Shown: piece after piece, positions 46,139-54,077 of the stretch
Numbering within the stretch: position 1 is the first letter of the stretch
How the letters are laid out: every line of letters starts with the position of its first letter
Translations under genes and position numbers: made by a program
The notes under the pieces: generated by a model
Seen by the model: the letters and a program-made list of their open reading frames with translations, nothing else
Databases searched by the model: none
Told to the model about the DNA's origin: nothing
DNA from: Aneurinibacillus sp.
GTDB taxonomy: Bacteria > Bacillota > UBA5301 > DYFA01
Direction: 5' to 3'
Assembly (NCBI GenBank): GCA_020725425.1
Contig: DYFA01000051.1
Location: forward strand, 22,642 to 86,641
DNA length: 64,000 nt

Positions 46139-47323
46139 ATGGATGGAGCCAGGGCCAAGAGACGCAAGTTGATCAAGAGACTGGAAGATTCGACTGGCTC
46201 GCGTATGGTTGTCTATTTTGTCGGGGACCGTCCAATAGTCGGGGGAGTTATTGCCGACGATGCTGTGCGCTACATGTACGATCACATCCGTTCCATTCGA
46301 GAATTCCCCGGACCGGAGCAGAAGCTGACGCTGTATCTGTACAGCTGTGGAGGTAGCATGGAGGTTCCGTGGAAGATCGTCACCATGTTTAGGGCACACT
46401 CGAGAGAGTTTGACGTCATGGTTCCATACAAAGCCTATAGTGCCGCAACGATGATCTCCCTCGGCGCCGATAAGATTTGGATGTCCAAGAAGGCCGAGCT
46501 GGGTCCAATCGATCCTTCTTTGTATCCCATGGCCAATGCAGGTCAACCAGATAAGCCAGGGCCGTTCGCCTTTGGTGAATTGGGAACGGAGGACGTTTCG
46601 GCGTATCTCCGTTTCCTGCGAGACCGGGCAGGGTTGACGGATCAAGATGCCATCGCGTGCATGGTCCAAACCTTAGCCCAGAACATAACCCCCGTCTTGT
46701 TGGGAAAGGTTGAGCGGATCTATTCTCACATTCGACTGGTGGCCAATAAGCTTCTTTCGGAGCACCAGCCGCCACTCGATCACCAGCAGATTCAACGGAT
46801 CATCGAAGCGCTGACGGAAAAGAGTTACGTTCACGGCCACAGCATTGGGCGAAAGGAAGCCAAAGAGATTGGGCTAGATGTCGCCGACATGAACGAGGAA
46901 ATGGAAGAAACAGCGTGGTCGCTCTACCGTGAATATGAAGACTTGCTGAAGCTACAGGGGAGCGCTGACCCCCAAGCGTTTTTCACGGATGACGGACCTG
47001 ACCTGCATTGTGAGGAAGATGCGATTGTGGCGTGCATCGAGTCTCGCGACAAGCTTCACGTCTTTGGCGGGAAGCTAAGGATTCAGCGGACTCGTAAGGT
47101 TCCGCCCCAACCCAACATCAACGTTAATCTAGGGGTGACACTCCCGCCTACCATAGATGTGGCCCAAATCCCTGACGCAGTACGCGATGCTGTTCAACAG
47201 GTCATTGGACAAGCGGCGCAACAGTTGCGGCAACTGGTTCAGGAGGAACTCAGACGTCAGTCACCAGTAGAAGGCATCAGCAGAAACCTAGCCGGCGGCG
47301 CTTGGCGGGAAGTCAGAGGTTAG
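46139..47323 (+). CDS. Clp-fold serine protease of the SDH (PF01972-like) family
   Basis: A 394-residue protein with a ClpP/crotonase-like core: YLYSCGGSMEVPWKI (oxyanion region), then YKAYSAATMISLGADKIWM with the likely nucleophile Ser, and ELGPIDPS. This matches the serine dehydrogenase proteinase family as I know it. The C-terminal ~80 residues (PPQPNINVNLGVTLPP onward) are an amphipathic tail. The gene is clearly poorer in G+C than its surroundings (near one half) and uses A/T-ending codons, so recent acquisition is likely. GGGGGGCGG precedes the ATG. Its stop meets a convergent small gene with a 4-bp overlap. Confidence 0.75.
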   Translation: MDGARAKRRKLIKRLEDSTGSRMVVYFVGDRPIVGGVIADDAVRYMYDHIRSIREFPGPEQKLTLYLYSCGGSMEVPWKIVTMFRAHSREFDVMVPYKAYSAATMISLGADKIWMSKKAELGPIDPSLYPMANAGQPDKPGPFAFGELGTEDVSAYLRFLRDRAGLTDQDAIACMVQTLAQNITPVLLGKVERIYSHIRLVANKLLSEHQPPLDHQQIQRIIEALTEKSYVHGHSIGRKEAKEIGLDVADMNEEMEETAWSLYREYEDLLKLQGSADPQAFFTDDGPDLHCEEDAIVACIESRDKLHVFGGKLRIQRTRKVPPQPNINVNLGVTLPPTIDVAQIPDAVRDAVQQVIGQAAQQLRQLVQEELRRQSPVEGISRNLAGGAWREVRG

Positions 47324-47598
47324 CGGAATTCGAGCAGCCTGTCAGAATAGATCAAAATGGGCTGATCTGGGGCAGTCTTCGTAACGAAATCATAAGGTAT
47401 CTGGCGCACCGGCTGTTTCTCTTGAGCTTCGTCTTCTACCGAAAGTTCAAGCGGGGCTGTGGCAGTGAAGACTTGTTTGTTGCCGCTCTTATCCAGCAGT
47501 GTGACCTGTACGCGCACACCTTTTACCTCCTCCCAACCAGTTGACACTCCGTAGCAGAGACTACGTTCCAAGGAATTCATTAGTTCCACATTCATCAT
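47320..47598 (-). CDS. Small protein of unknown function in the AT-rich islet
   Basis: A 92-residue acidic protein, with alternating strands (VRVQVTLLDKSGNKQVFTAT), like a small beta-barrel. GAGGAG lies 6 nt before the first of two ATG codons. Same low G+C as the protease gene; the two genes converge and overlap by 4 bp. An 18-codon frame (MEKMKAYNDRTVIPEEFR) just upstream ends in the overlap with its start codon, which may be a short coupled leader. No domain recognised. Confidence 0.6.
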   Translation of the reverse strand: MMNVELMNSLERSLCYGVSTGWEEVKGVRVQVTLLDKSGNKQVFTATAPLELSVEDEAQEKQPVRQIPYDFVTKTAPDQPILIYSDRLLEFR

Positions 47599-47651
47599 CG
47601 GAACTCCTCTGGGATGACTGTACGGTCATTGTATGCTTTCATCTTTTCCAT
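47599..47651 (-). CDS. Possible 18-codon leader ORF before the small islet gene
   Basis: On the reverse strand MEKMKAYNDRTVIPEEFR ends with TGA inside the ATGATG start of the 92-residue gene (stop at 47597-47595). It has no clear binding site. It may be a leader peptide or chance. It contains the GAGGAG that serves as the next gene's binding site. Confidence 0.25.
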
Positions 47652-47742
47652 GGCGAAACCGGTTATTCGCAGGACACTTTGAGGTGCCCGGGGCGCCCAT
47701 CCGGCGCCTTGCCCAGACCGCGTAACAACGGGCCAGAGTAGC

Positions 47743-47766
47743 GTCCGTATAGTGGTGCAAAAAGGG
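47743..47766. other. Possible IS terminal remnant
   Basis: GTCCGTATAGTGGTGCAAAA and following G run resemble, from memory, ends of IS256-type (mutator) elements (TAGTGGTGTAAAA). No transposase is next to it. It lies at the edge of the AT-rich islet. Confidence 0.25.
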
Positions 47767-47814
47767 GGCAGGCCCGGCGAGGTGCCACGAGACCGCCCAT
47801 GGCTATTCCCAACT

Positions 47815-48099
47815 TCAGGGCCGGGTCTTGTCCAGGCGGTAGACGAAGGCCAGCACTGCCGCCACGACCTGGTACAGCTCGGGTGGGATCTCGGACTCCA
47901 GGTCCAAACCGAGCAGGGCCGCGACCAACGGGGGATCCTCGTAGATAGGTATGCCGAGCTCACGGGCCCGGGCGAGCAGGCGCTCCGCCATATACCCCTC
48001 GCCCTTGGCCAGAAGGCGCGGCGCCTGCTCCCGGCGGGGGTCGTACCGCAGGGCGGCGGCCTTCTTCCGTTCCTCACGGGTTGGCGGACGTTTCTCCAT
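47815..48099 (-). CDS. FlhB C-terminal-domain-like protein (export-apparatus switch homologue)
   Basis: A 94-residue protein corresponding to the cytosolic domain of FlhB/YscU: AAALRYDPRREQAPRLLAKGEGYMAERLLARARELGIPIYEDPPLVAALLGL in pieces, ending with EIPPELYQVVAAVLAFVY. The autocleavage NPTH site of true FlhB is absent (it reads YDPRR), and there are no membrane segments. Stand-alone FlhB-C proteins occur in flagellar operons of Firmicutes and can partly replace FlhB-C. It follows the FliK-like gene by 13 bp. Confidence 0.85.
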   Translation of the reverse strand: MEKRPPTREERKKAAALRYDPRREQAPRLLAKGEGYMAERLLARARELGIPIYEDPPLVAALLGLDLESEIPPELYQVVAAVLAFVYRLDKTRP

Positions 48100-48112
48100 A
48101 TCGGGTCCCCTT

Positions 48113-49489
48113 CTACATCCGCAGGTCGATGGCGCTGAGGCGGACGGATGGCCCGCCGTCAGGTTCGGGCGGCGGCGCGGCCGGGGTCAGGGAGTAGCTC
48201 ACCCGCCCCAGGCGCAGCCCGGCTGCCCCCAGGGCGTCGCGCAGATCGGGTTCGTGAGCTCGGAAGAGGGCGAGGACCGGTTCGGAGCTGAGGTACAGGT
48301 GGGCCTCGGACACCCCCCTCGGGCGGAGGGTCAGGTCCACCCGGACCGGCCCCAGGTTGGTCGTGCTCAGGCGGCAACTCACCCGCAGCGCCGCCGGTCG
48401 CTCGGGACGGGTTTTCGCCCGGCTGCCGCCCTCCCGGTAGAGCCTGATCTCCGCGGTGTGGCGCTGATCTCCCACGGCCACCGGAATCTGCAGGTACAGT
48501 TCGAGCCGCTCCTGGCCCTGCCCAGTCTGGGAGGGAGCGAGGAGCCGCTGGCCGGTGAGGTTGTGGAGAGTATCCTCCACCACCTTGGCCAAGCGCTCCA
48601 GGGTAGCGGGCGCCTGGTCGGCTGGCGGAGTGAGCGGCGCCGGTGCCGCCTGCGCCTGCGGAGCCTCCGCCGGCCGGAAGGCCAGAGCCTGCCGCAGCAG
48701 CAGCAACAGACCCTTCAGATCGTCTTCCGCCGAGGCGACGGCCGGTGGCCAGAGCATAGCCGAGGTCGCGGCCGGGGTCAAGACGGGAGAGGCTGGCGGA
48801 AGCTGCTCCAGAAGGGCGGCCAAGCGTGGCTCGTGGTCCAGACCCAGCCGGCGCACCGCCTCCGCCAGGAGGTCCGCCTGGCGGGCCAGGGCGGCCGCAT
48901 TCTCCGGTGGGGAGGGGGCGTAATGGACCGCCTCCAGCGTTGCCTGAACCCGCTCGAGAAAGCCGGGGGGCAGCGCCCCGGCTGGGAGCGCCCCCGCCTC
49001 GACTGCCTGCGGTAAGAGCTCCGCCACCGCGGCCAGCGTCTCCGCCAGCTTCGGTCCACCCGCAAGCACCGACGCGACGGACCGGACGGCTTCCGTCGTG
49101 GCCGGGCGGCCGTTGGCGAGGAGGAAGTGGACGGCCCGCGCCAGTGCCTGCTCGAGAGGGACGGGGGCTTGGCCGGCAGAAGGGGCAGGCCAGGTCTCAG
49201 TCGGGAAGGCGTCCTGGTCCGGCAGAGCGGAGGGGTCGGCCAGGGCCAGGGCGACCCGCTGGGGCGACGCCTCCTTGACCGCCAGCCAGACAGTGGTCCC
49301 GGGCTCCAGCGGCAGCGCCGTCTCACAGCGCAAGAGGCGCCCGGCGATCGAGAGAAGGACCCGTTCGCCTTCCTTCTCCACCACTTCGGCCAGGAAGGGC
49401 ATACCCGGGTCCAGGGGCAACTGTGCGCCGCGGCGGTCGGTGAGGAGGATCAGGCCGCTGCGCCCCGTCTGGATGTCATGGACTTGCAT
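48113..49489 (-). CDS. fliK: Flagellar hook-length control protein, FliK-like
   Basis: A 458-residue protein rich in Ala, Leu and Pro. The C-terminal Flg_hook domain (about 335-420) reads LYLQIPVAVGDQRHTAEIRLY...LGPVRVDLTLRPRGVSEAHLYLSS, the strand pattern that contacts FlhB to switch export specificity. The N-terminal 300 residues are a ruler-like low-complexity region. Its neighbours FlhB-C and FliD support the call. No good binding site is visible before the ATG; it starts 10 bp after fliD. Confidence 0.75.
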   Translation of the reverse strand: MQVHDIQTGRSGLILLTDRRGAQLPLDPGMPFLAEVVEKEGERVLLSIAGRLLRCETALPLEPGTTVWLAVKEASPQRVALALADPSALPDQDAFPTETWPAPSAGQAPVPLEQALARAVHFLLANGRPATTEAVRSVASVLAGGPKLAETLAAVAELLPQAVEAGALPAGALPPGFLERVQATLEAVHYAPSPPENAAALARQADLLAEAVRRLGLDHEPRLAALLEQLPPASPVLTPAATSAMLWPPAVASAEDDLKGLLLLLRQALAFRPAEAPQAQAAPAPLTPPADQAPATLERLAKVVEDTLHNLTGQRLLAPSQTGQGQERLELYLQIPVAVGDQRHTAEIRLYREGGSRAKTRPERPAALRVSCRLSTTNLGPVRVDLTLRPRGVSEAHLYLSSEPVLALFRAHEPDLRDALGAAGLRLGRVSYSLTPAAPPPEPDGGPSVRLSAIDLRM

Positions 49490-49499
49490 GGTTTAGGCC

Positions 49500-50828
49500 T
49501 CAGGGATTGAAGAGCCCGTACAGGCGGTCGGCCAGACCGGCCTGCTGGCGGGCGAGCAAGGCAAGCGAGCCCTGGAGGACCGACGCCTGCCGGTTCAGTT
49601 CCAGTTCGCGAGGGGTCGCGCCCTGGGCGAAGATGTTGAAGGCCTGGCTTGCCACCCAGGAGGCGGCGGGGACAAGGGCCGTCGACGGGTTGTACCCCTC
49701 GACCGGGCTGGTCAGGGGAGCGAGCGTCTGCCTCACCTGCTCGGCTGCGCCCGCGGGGCTCGTGAACGCCTTCGCCGCGCCTTCCCGGTTCGCCGCCAGC
49801 TCCTGGCGGAAGGCCGCTTCGTCCAGGGTCAGGGTGCCGCCCGGCCCCAGCGTGAAGCCGAGCTCGCTCAGGCGGGGGGGTGCCTCCGCCGTCCGCACCG
49901 CCGGGCCGTGCAGCGCCGATACCAGTTCCCGCTGGACTCTCGAGGCGTTCGCCCGGCTCGACCAGCTTCCGGACCGGGTCATCCGGCTGAGGTCGGCCAG
50001 GGCGGCGTTGTACGCTTCGACGAACTTGCGGGCGCTGGCCACGATCGTCTCCTCATCGTGGCTGACTGCCACCGAGACGGTCACCGGGGCGGCGGTCGTC
50101 TGCTTCAGGGTCAAGGCCACCCCGGCGAAGACCGGGTTGTTCGTGCTGGAGGTGTATTCCTTTCCATCGACGGTGTAGACGGCGTCTGCCGGAGCCTGGA
50201 GGACGTAGGCCTTCTGGCCTTCGGCGTCGAGCAGGCCGAGCTGGGCGAGGACACCGGGGGTGGTGTCGGCCAGGGTCAGCGCTCCGGCCTGCCCGGACTC
50301 GGTCGAGGTGAGAGTGACCCGGTAACCGCCCTCGGCGGCTGCCTCGACCTTGCCCTGGACTCTGGCGCCGCTCCGGTTGAGCTTGTCGGCCAGGGTGGTG
50401 AGGGTATCCCCCGTCTCCACCGTCACCTCCCGCCCGTCCAACTGGAACGTCCCGCTCACCCCGAGCGGAGTGACCGTGGTGGCAAAGGCGGCCGTACCCA
50501 GCTTCTCCGCGGCGGCCAGCGCGGTCACGCCGACGGCGTACGTCCCGACCCGGGCGTCGTTCCGGGCAGTGGCGCCGACGGTTTCGGGATCGCTGGAGGT
50601 GGCGGTCCTGGCAGTCCATAGCTCCGGGCGGGCCAGGTTGGCCGCCTCGGTGCGCAACTGCAGCAGCGAGCGGTTGAGGCGATACCAGAGTTGATTGGCC
50701 TTCTGCGCCGCGTAGACGGACTGGAGGGGGGACGGGCGGACAAACGAACCCCCAACCTGACCGACATACGAGGTCGGGTTGAGGGCGAATCCGGCCTGGT
50801 TGGGGTAGCCGACTCCGTTCAGGGCCAT
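49500..50828 (-). CDS. fliD: Flagellar filament cap protein FliD
   Basis: A 442-residue protein. FliD_C is seen in FVEAYNAALADLSRMTRSG and the final helical segment (RELELNRQASVLQGSLALLARQQAGLADRLYGLFNP), and a FliD_N-like coiled region near the start. The middle has two strand-rich domains (GTFQLDGREVTVETGDTLTTLADKLN). FliD caps the filament and promotes flagellin assembly. GGAGGG precedes the ATG by about 12 nt. It is first in a three-gene flagellar operon from a sigma-A promoter. Confidence 0.82.
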   Translation of the reverse strand: MALNGVGYPNQAGFALNPTSYVGQVGGSFVRPSPLQSVYAAQKANQLWYRLNRSLLQLRTEAANLARPELWTARTATSSDPETVGATARNDARVGTYAVGVTALAAAEKLGTAAFATTVTPLGVSGTFQLDGREVTVETGDTLTTLADKLNRSGARVQGKVEAAAEGGYRVTLTSTESGQAGALTLADTTPGVLAQLGLLDAEGQKAYVLQAPADAVYTVDGKEYTSSTNNPVFAGVALTLKQTTAAPVTVSVAVSHDEETIVASARKFVEAYNAALADLSRMTRSGSWSSRANASRVQRELVSALHGPAVRTAEAPPRLSELGFTLGPGGTLTLDEAAFRQELAANREGAAKAFTSPAGAAEQVRQTLAPLTSPVEGYNPSTALVPAASWVASQAFNIFAQGATPRELELNRQASVLQGSLALLARQQAGLADRLYGLFNP

Positions 50829-50874
50829 CGCCGGTCATCCCTCCGTGGTCTGACGGGCATACTTACCCATGACT

Positions 50875-50903
50875 ATTATAGCTCGCCGGGGCGGTTTTGG
50901 CAA
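50875..50903 (-). promoter_or_regulatory. Sigma-A promoter for the fliD operon
   Basis: On the reverse strand TTGCCA (50903-50898), 17-nt spacer, TATAAT (50880-50875), 47 bp before the fliD ATG. No sigma-28 type (TAAA...GCCGATAA) promoter is evident. Confidence 0.75.
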
Positions 50904-50975
50904 CGAAGGCAGGCCCTGCTTCGGGAGGGAACCCAACCCATCGGCCCGGCGTTGATCGCGGAGGAGGTGAACCGG

Positions 50976-51194
50976 ATGCCCGGTGAGAAGACGACCAGAA
51001 CCCTCGACGTCGAGGGGATGACCTGCATGCACTGCGCGATGACGGTGGAGAAGGCGCTGAAAGGCGTCAACGGGGTGATCGACGCCGAGGTGGACTTGAC
51101 CCATAAGAAGGCGACCGTCACCTACGACCCGGCGAAGGCCCAGGAACAGCAGTTTCGTGACGCCGTGGCCAGGGCCGGCTACAGAGTGGTCTGA
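50976..51194 (+). CDS. Heavy-metal-associated (CopZ-like) domain protein
   Basis: A 72-residue ferredoxin-like HMA domain with GMTCMHCAMTVEKAL, the MXCXXC copper-binding loop (Cys at about 18 and 21). It should be a cytosolic copper(I) carrier. No copper ATPase gene is adjacent, which is unusual for copZ. GGAGGTGAACCGG precedes the ATG at 50976. A strong terminator follows at 51297. Confidence 0.9.
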   Translation: MPGEKTTRTLDVEGMTCMHCAMTVEKALKGVNGVIDAEVDLTHKKATVTYDPAKAQEQQFRDAVARAGYRVV

Positions 51195-51296
51195 GACTTT
51201 GGCCGGGGAAAGATTTTCCGGGAACTTTCGGGGGAGGGGGGAACGTTAAACCTGGTGAACCAACACTCCCTGTTCCCTTCACTCTCACTCCTCTTG

Positions 51297-51324
51297 GGCA
51301 CCCTTCCCGGGGTGCCACTTTTTT
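51297..51324 (+). terminator. Intrinsic terminator after the CopZ-like gene
   Basis: GGCACCC (51297-51303) and GGGTGCC (51310-51316), loop 6 nt, then ACTTTTTT. Strong. Confidence 0.88.
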
Positions 51325-51382
51325 GCAGGAACCCCCCGGGCCACACCGAAAGGGTAAGCGAGCCTGATACGGGAGGGCGTCT

Positions 51383-52156
51383 ATGGAGACCGACCCGCGC
51401 AAATTCGCCTTCATCGCCTGCGTGAACGACCCGGAGCAGTACGCCGCCTGTGCGCGGCACATCGACACCCTGGAGGTGCCGCCCGGGTTTACGGTCGAGA
51501 AACTCCCGGTCGAGGGTGCGCGGGGGATGGCCGAGGGGTATAATGCAGCGATGCGCCGGACCGACGCCCGCTACAAGATCTACCTTCACCAGGACACCTT
51601 CGTTCGCGACCCCGCTCTCCTCTTCCACCTGCTCGAGCTCTTCCGGGAACCGGCGGTCGGCCTGGTCGGCGTGGTCGGCGCCACCCGCCTGCCGCGGAGC
51701 GGCGTCTGGTTCCACGCCGGGCTGCACAGCTTCGGCAAAGTGTGGGAATTCCGGAAGGGCGGCGGGGTGTGGTACCTGCTGGGCCCCCTCAACCGGAGGC
51801 GGGAGCGCCTGATGCGCTTCCGGCCGGTGCGCCGTCCCTACCAGCCTGTGGTGGTGGTGGACGGCCTCTTCATGGCCACCCAGCACGACCTCCCCTGGCG
51901 GGAGGACCTCGGCTTCGGCTTCATCTACTATGAGGGGCCGCAGTGCCTCGAGTTCCTCAAGGCCGGGTACAAGGTGGTCGTCCCGCACCAGGAGACTGTC
52001 TGGTGCATGCACTACGGCCCCCCGCACGAGGCAGAGGCGGTGAAGAGCGCCGCCTACCGGGAGCGGTTCGCGGTCAACCTGGAGGTTTTCCGGCGGGAGT
52101 ACGGCGAGTTCATCGGAGTCCACGTGAACGAGTTGCTCCGCCGCTATCAACGCTAA
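51383..52156 (+). CDS. Glycosyltransferase-like protein (GT2 fold)
   Basis: A 257-residue protein. GARGMAEGYNAAMRRTDARYKIYLHQDTFV has the GT-A nucleotide-sugar region, with QDT in the place of the DXD motif; VVDGLFMATQHDLPW and the later WCMHYG follow a family-2 layout seen in small glycosyltransferases of Firmicutes. The acceptor is unknown. GGAGGGCGTCT precedes the ATG. It stands alone between a terminator and the RpiR operon. Confidence 0.7.
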   Translation: METDPRKFAFIACVNDPEQYAACARHIDTLEVPPGFTVEKLPVEGARGMAEGYNAAMRRTDARYKIYLHQDTFVRDPALLFHLLELFREPAVGLVGVVGATRLPRSGVWFHAGLHSFGKVWEFRKGGGVWYLLGPLNRRRERLMRFRPVRRPYQPVVVVDGLFMATQHDLPWREDLGFGFIYYEGPQCLEFLKAGYKVVVPHQETVWCMHYGPPHEAEAVKSAAYRERFAVNLEVFRREYGEFIGVHVNELLRRYQR

Positions 52157-52167
52157 GAAGGCGGACG

Positions 52168-52180
52168 GTAGTCAAACTAC
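52168..52180. promoter_or_regulatory. Operator 1: GTAGT-N3-ACTAC
   Basis: Inverted repeat GTAGT-CAA-ACTAC followed by AAC, 12 bp after the glycosyltransferase stop. It matches a second site 85 bp downstream in arms, spacing and flanks. Confidence 0.65.
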
Positions 52181-52252
52181 AACCACTTGACCACCGAGTG
52201 AAGCGGTGTCCCGAGTTTTTCTGGCATTGCCGGAAGGATTCCCGCCGGTTTG

Positions 52253-52265
52253 GTAGTAATACTAC
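52253..52265. promoter_or_regulatory. Operator 2: GTAGT-N3-ACTAC
   Basis: Inverted repeat GTAGT-AAT-ACTAC followed by AAC, 16 bp before the RpiR start. It is identical in arms to operator 1. The pair probably binds the RpiR protein encoded next. Confidence 0.7.
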
Positions 52266-52281
52266 AACAGAGGGGGTCAGC

Positions 52282-53115
52282 ATGCTCGCCCTGATTCGGG
52301 AGAAGCTGGACAACTTGCGCCAGTCCGAAAGGCGGGTCGCCTCGTTCGTGCTGGAGAAGCCGGAGGACGTCCTGTACCTTTCCGTGTCCGAGGTGGCGGA
52401 CCGCACGGGCACCAGCGACCCGACGGTCATCCGCTTCTGCCGCGCCCTGGGCCTCAGCGGCTTCCAGGAGTTCAAGATCGAGCTGGCGCGCCATCTGGTT
52501 CCGCCGTACAAGAGCATCCACGAGGAGGCTGAAGCGGGAGACGAGCCGGCCGCGCTCATCCGCAAGGTCTTCACGGCCAACTCCCAGGCGCTCGCCGAGA
52601 CGATGCAGGTGCTGGACCCCGCTGAGGTCGGTCGGGCCCTGGCGGCCCTCGAGCGCGCCGGCCGGATCGAGTTCTACGGGTTGGGCGGCTCCGGCATGGT
52701 GGCCCAGGACGCCTACCACAAGTTCTTCCGCCTGGGCATCCCCTGCACCGCCCTGATCGACCCCCACATGCAGGTGATGTCGGCAGCGATCCTCAAGCCG
52801 GGGGACGTGGTGGTGGCCATCTCCCACTCCGGCTCCAGCAAGGACATCGTCGAGTCGCTGCACGTCGCCCGGGGGGCGGGGGCGACCACCATCGGCATCG
52901 TCAGCCACCAGGCCTGCCCGGTGGCGGCGGCGGCCGACATAAAGCTCTGCTGTCACACCCGGGAGATAGCGTTCAAGCCTGAACCGATGTCGTCCCGCAT
53001 CGCCCAGCTCTCCGTGATTGACGTCCTGGCCGTCGGGGTCGCCCTGCGGCGCAAGGAGGTGGCCGTCGAGAACCTGGGCAAGGCGCGGCGGGCGCTCGTT
53101 CAGAAGAGGTACTAG
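52282..53115 (+). CDS. RpiR/MurR-family transcriptional regulator
   Basis: A 277-residue regulator. The N-terminal HTH (SVSEVADRTGTSDPTVIRFCRALGL, in about 35-60) is the HTH_6 type; the C-terminal SIS domain (about 120-260; GLGGSGMVAQDAYHKF, ISHSGSSKDIVE) binds a phosphosugar or amino-sugar. AGAGGGGGTCAGC precedes the ATG. It heads an operon with a DapA-family aldolase and a hydroxyacid dehydrogenase, so it probably senses a sugar acid and represses these genes. Confidence 0.9.
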   Translation: MLALIREKLDNLRQSERRVASFVLEKPEDVLYLSVSEVADRTGTSDPTVIRFCRALGLSGFQEFKIELARHLVPPYKSIHEEAEAGDEPAALIRKVFTANSQALAETMQVLDPAEVGRALAALERAGRIEFYGLGGSGMVAQDAYHKFFRLGIPCTALIDPHMQVMSAAILKPGDVVVAISHSGSSKDIVESLHVARGAGATTIGIVSHQACPVAAAADIKLCCHTREIAFKPEPMSSRIAQLSVIDVLAVGVALRRKEVAVENLGKARRALVQKRY

Positions 53116-53136
53116 CCTGCGGAGGAGGATGGAAAG

Positions 53137-54048
53137 ATGAAGCTGCATGGTGTGATCGTGGCGGTCCACACCCCGTTGACGGAGACGGCAGAAGTGCATG
53201 AGGAGGCCTTGCGCCGGCATGTCGACTACCTCATCGAGGCCGGGGTGCACGCTCTGTTCCCGCTCGGGACGATGGGCGAGGGCATCTTCCTCTCCGAGGC
53301 ACAGCGCAAGCGGGCGGCGGAGATCGTGGTCGACCAGGCGAAAGGCCGGGTCCCTGTGGTGGTCCAGGCCACCAGCCACTGCACGGCGGCGACGATCGAC
53401 CTCTGCCGCCACGCCCGGGAGGCCGGCGCCCGCGGAGTCGCCGTGATCGCGCCGTACTACTACCCGATGGATGAGCCCAGTCTGGAGAAGTTCTACAAGG
53501 ATATCGCCGGGGCGGTGCCCGGCTTCCCGGTCTACCTCTACAACAACCCCGGGCGCGCCTCGAACGCCATCAGCTCCGGGCTGGCCGCCCGCCTCCACGC
53601 CGGGTGCCCAAACATCGTAGGAATCAAGGACTCAAGCAAAGACCTCATTCTCTTCCAGGAGTACATCGAGCTAGGCGGCCCTGACTTCACCGTGGTCGTG
53701 GGGACGGACGGGCTGGTCTTCCCGGCGATGATGGTGGGCGGGGCCGGCGCGGTCTCCGCCGTGGCCAACGCCTTCCCGGAGCTGATGGTGGCCCTGTACG
53801 ACGCCATCGTGGGGAAGGAGTACGCCAAGGCGCGGAGGCTCCAGTTCCTCGTGAACAAGCTGCGGATCGTGCTCAAGGTCGGGCCGTACCTGGCCGGGTA
53901 CAAGGAGATCCTCCGGCTGCGGGGGCGCGACTTCCCGACGATGATGGTGCCGCCCCTGCGCGAGCTGAACGACGAGGAGCGGGCCAGGATCCGGGCGGCC
54001 TTCGCCCAGCTGCCGCCGGAGGTGTTCACCGGGACGGTGGCGGGCTGA
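53137..54048 (+). CDS. DapA/NanA-family aldolase (dihydrodipicolinate synthase family)
   Basis: A 303-residue class I aldolase. The Schiff-base Lys is in VGIKDSSKD (about 165), the Tyr in YLYNNPGR (about 138), and the first motif is LGTMGEGIFLS in place of the usual G-T-T-G-E. The family includes DapA, N-acetylneuraminate lyase, and keto-deoxy sugar-acid aldolases or dehydratases. TMGE instead of TTGE and the linkage to an RpiR gene and hydroxyacid dehydrogenase favour sugar-acid catabolism over lysine synthesis. GGAGGAGG precedes the ATG. Confidence 0.88.
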   Translation: MKLHGVIVAVHTPLTETAEVHEEALRRHVDYLIEAGVHALFPLGTMGEGIFLSEAQRKRAAEIVVDQAKGRVPVVVQATSHCTAATIDLCRHAREAGARGVAVIAPYYYPMDEPSLEKFYKDIAGAVPGFPVYLYNNPGRASNAISSGLAARLHAGCPNIVGIKDSSKDLILFQEYIELGGPDFTVVVGTDGLVFPAMMVGGAGAVSAVANAFPELMVALYDAIVGKEYAKARRLQFLVNKLRIVLKVGPYLAGYKEILRLRGRDFPTMMVPPLRELNDEERARIRAAFAQLPPEVFTGTVAG

Positions 54049-54077
54049 CGATGGCTCGCCGGAGCCAGGGGGGTGGA

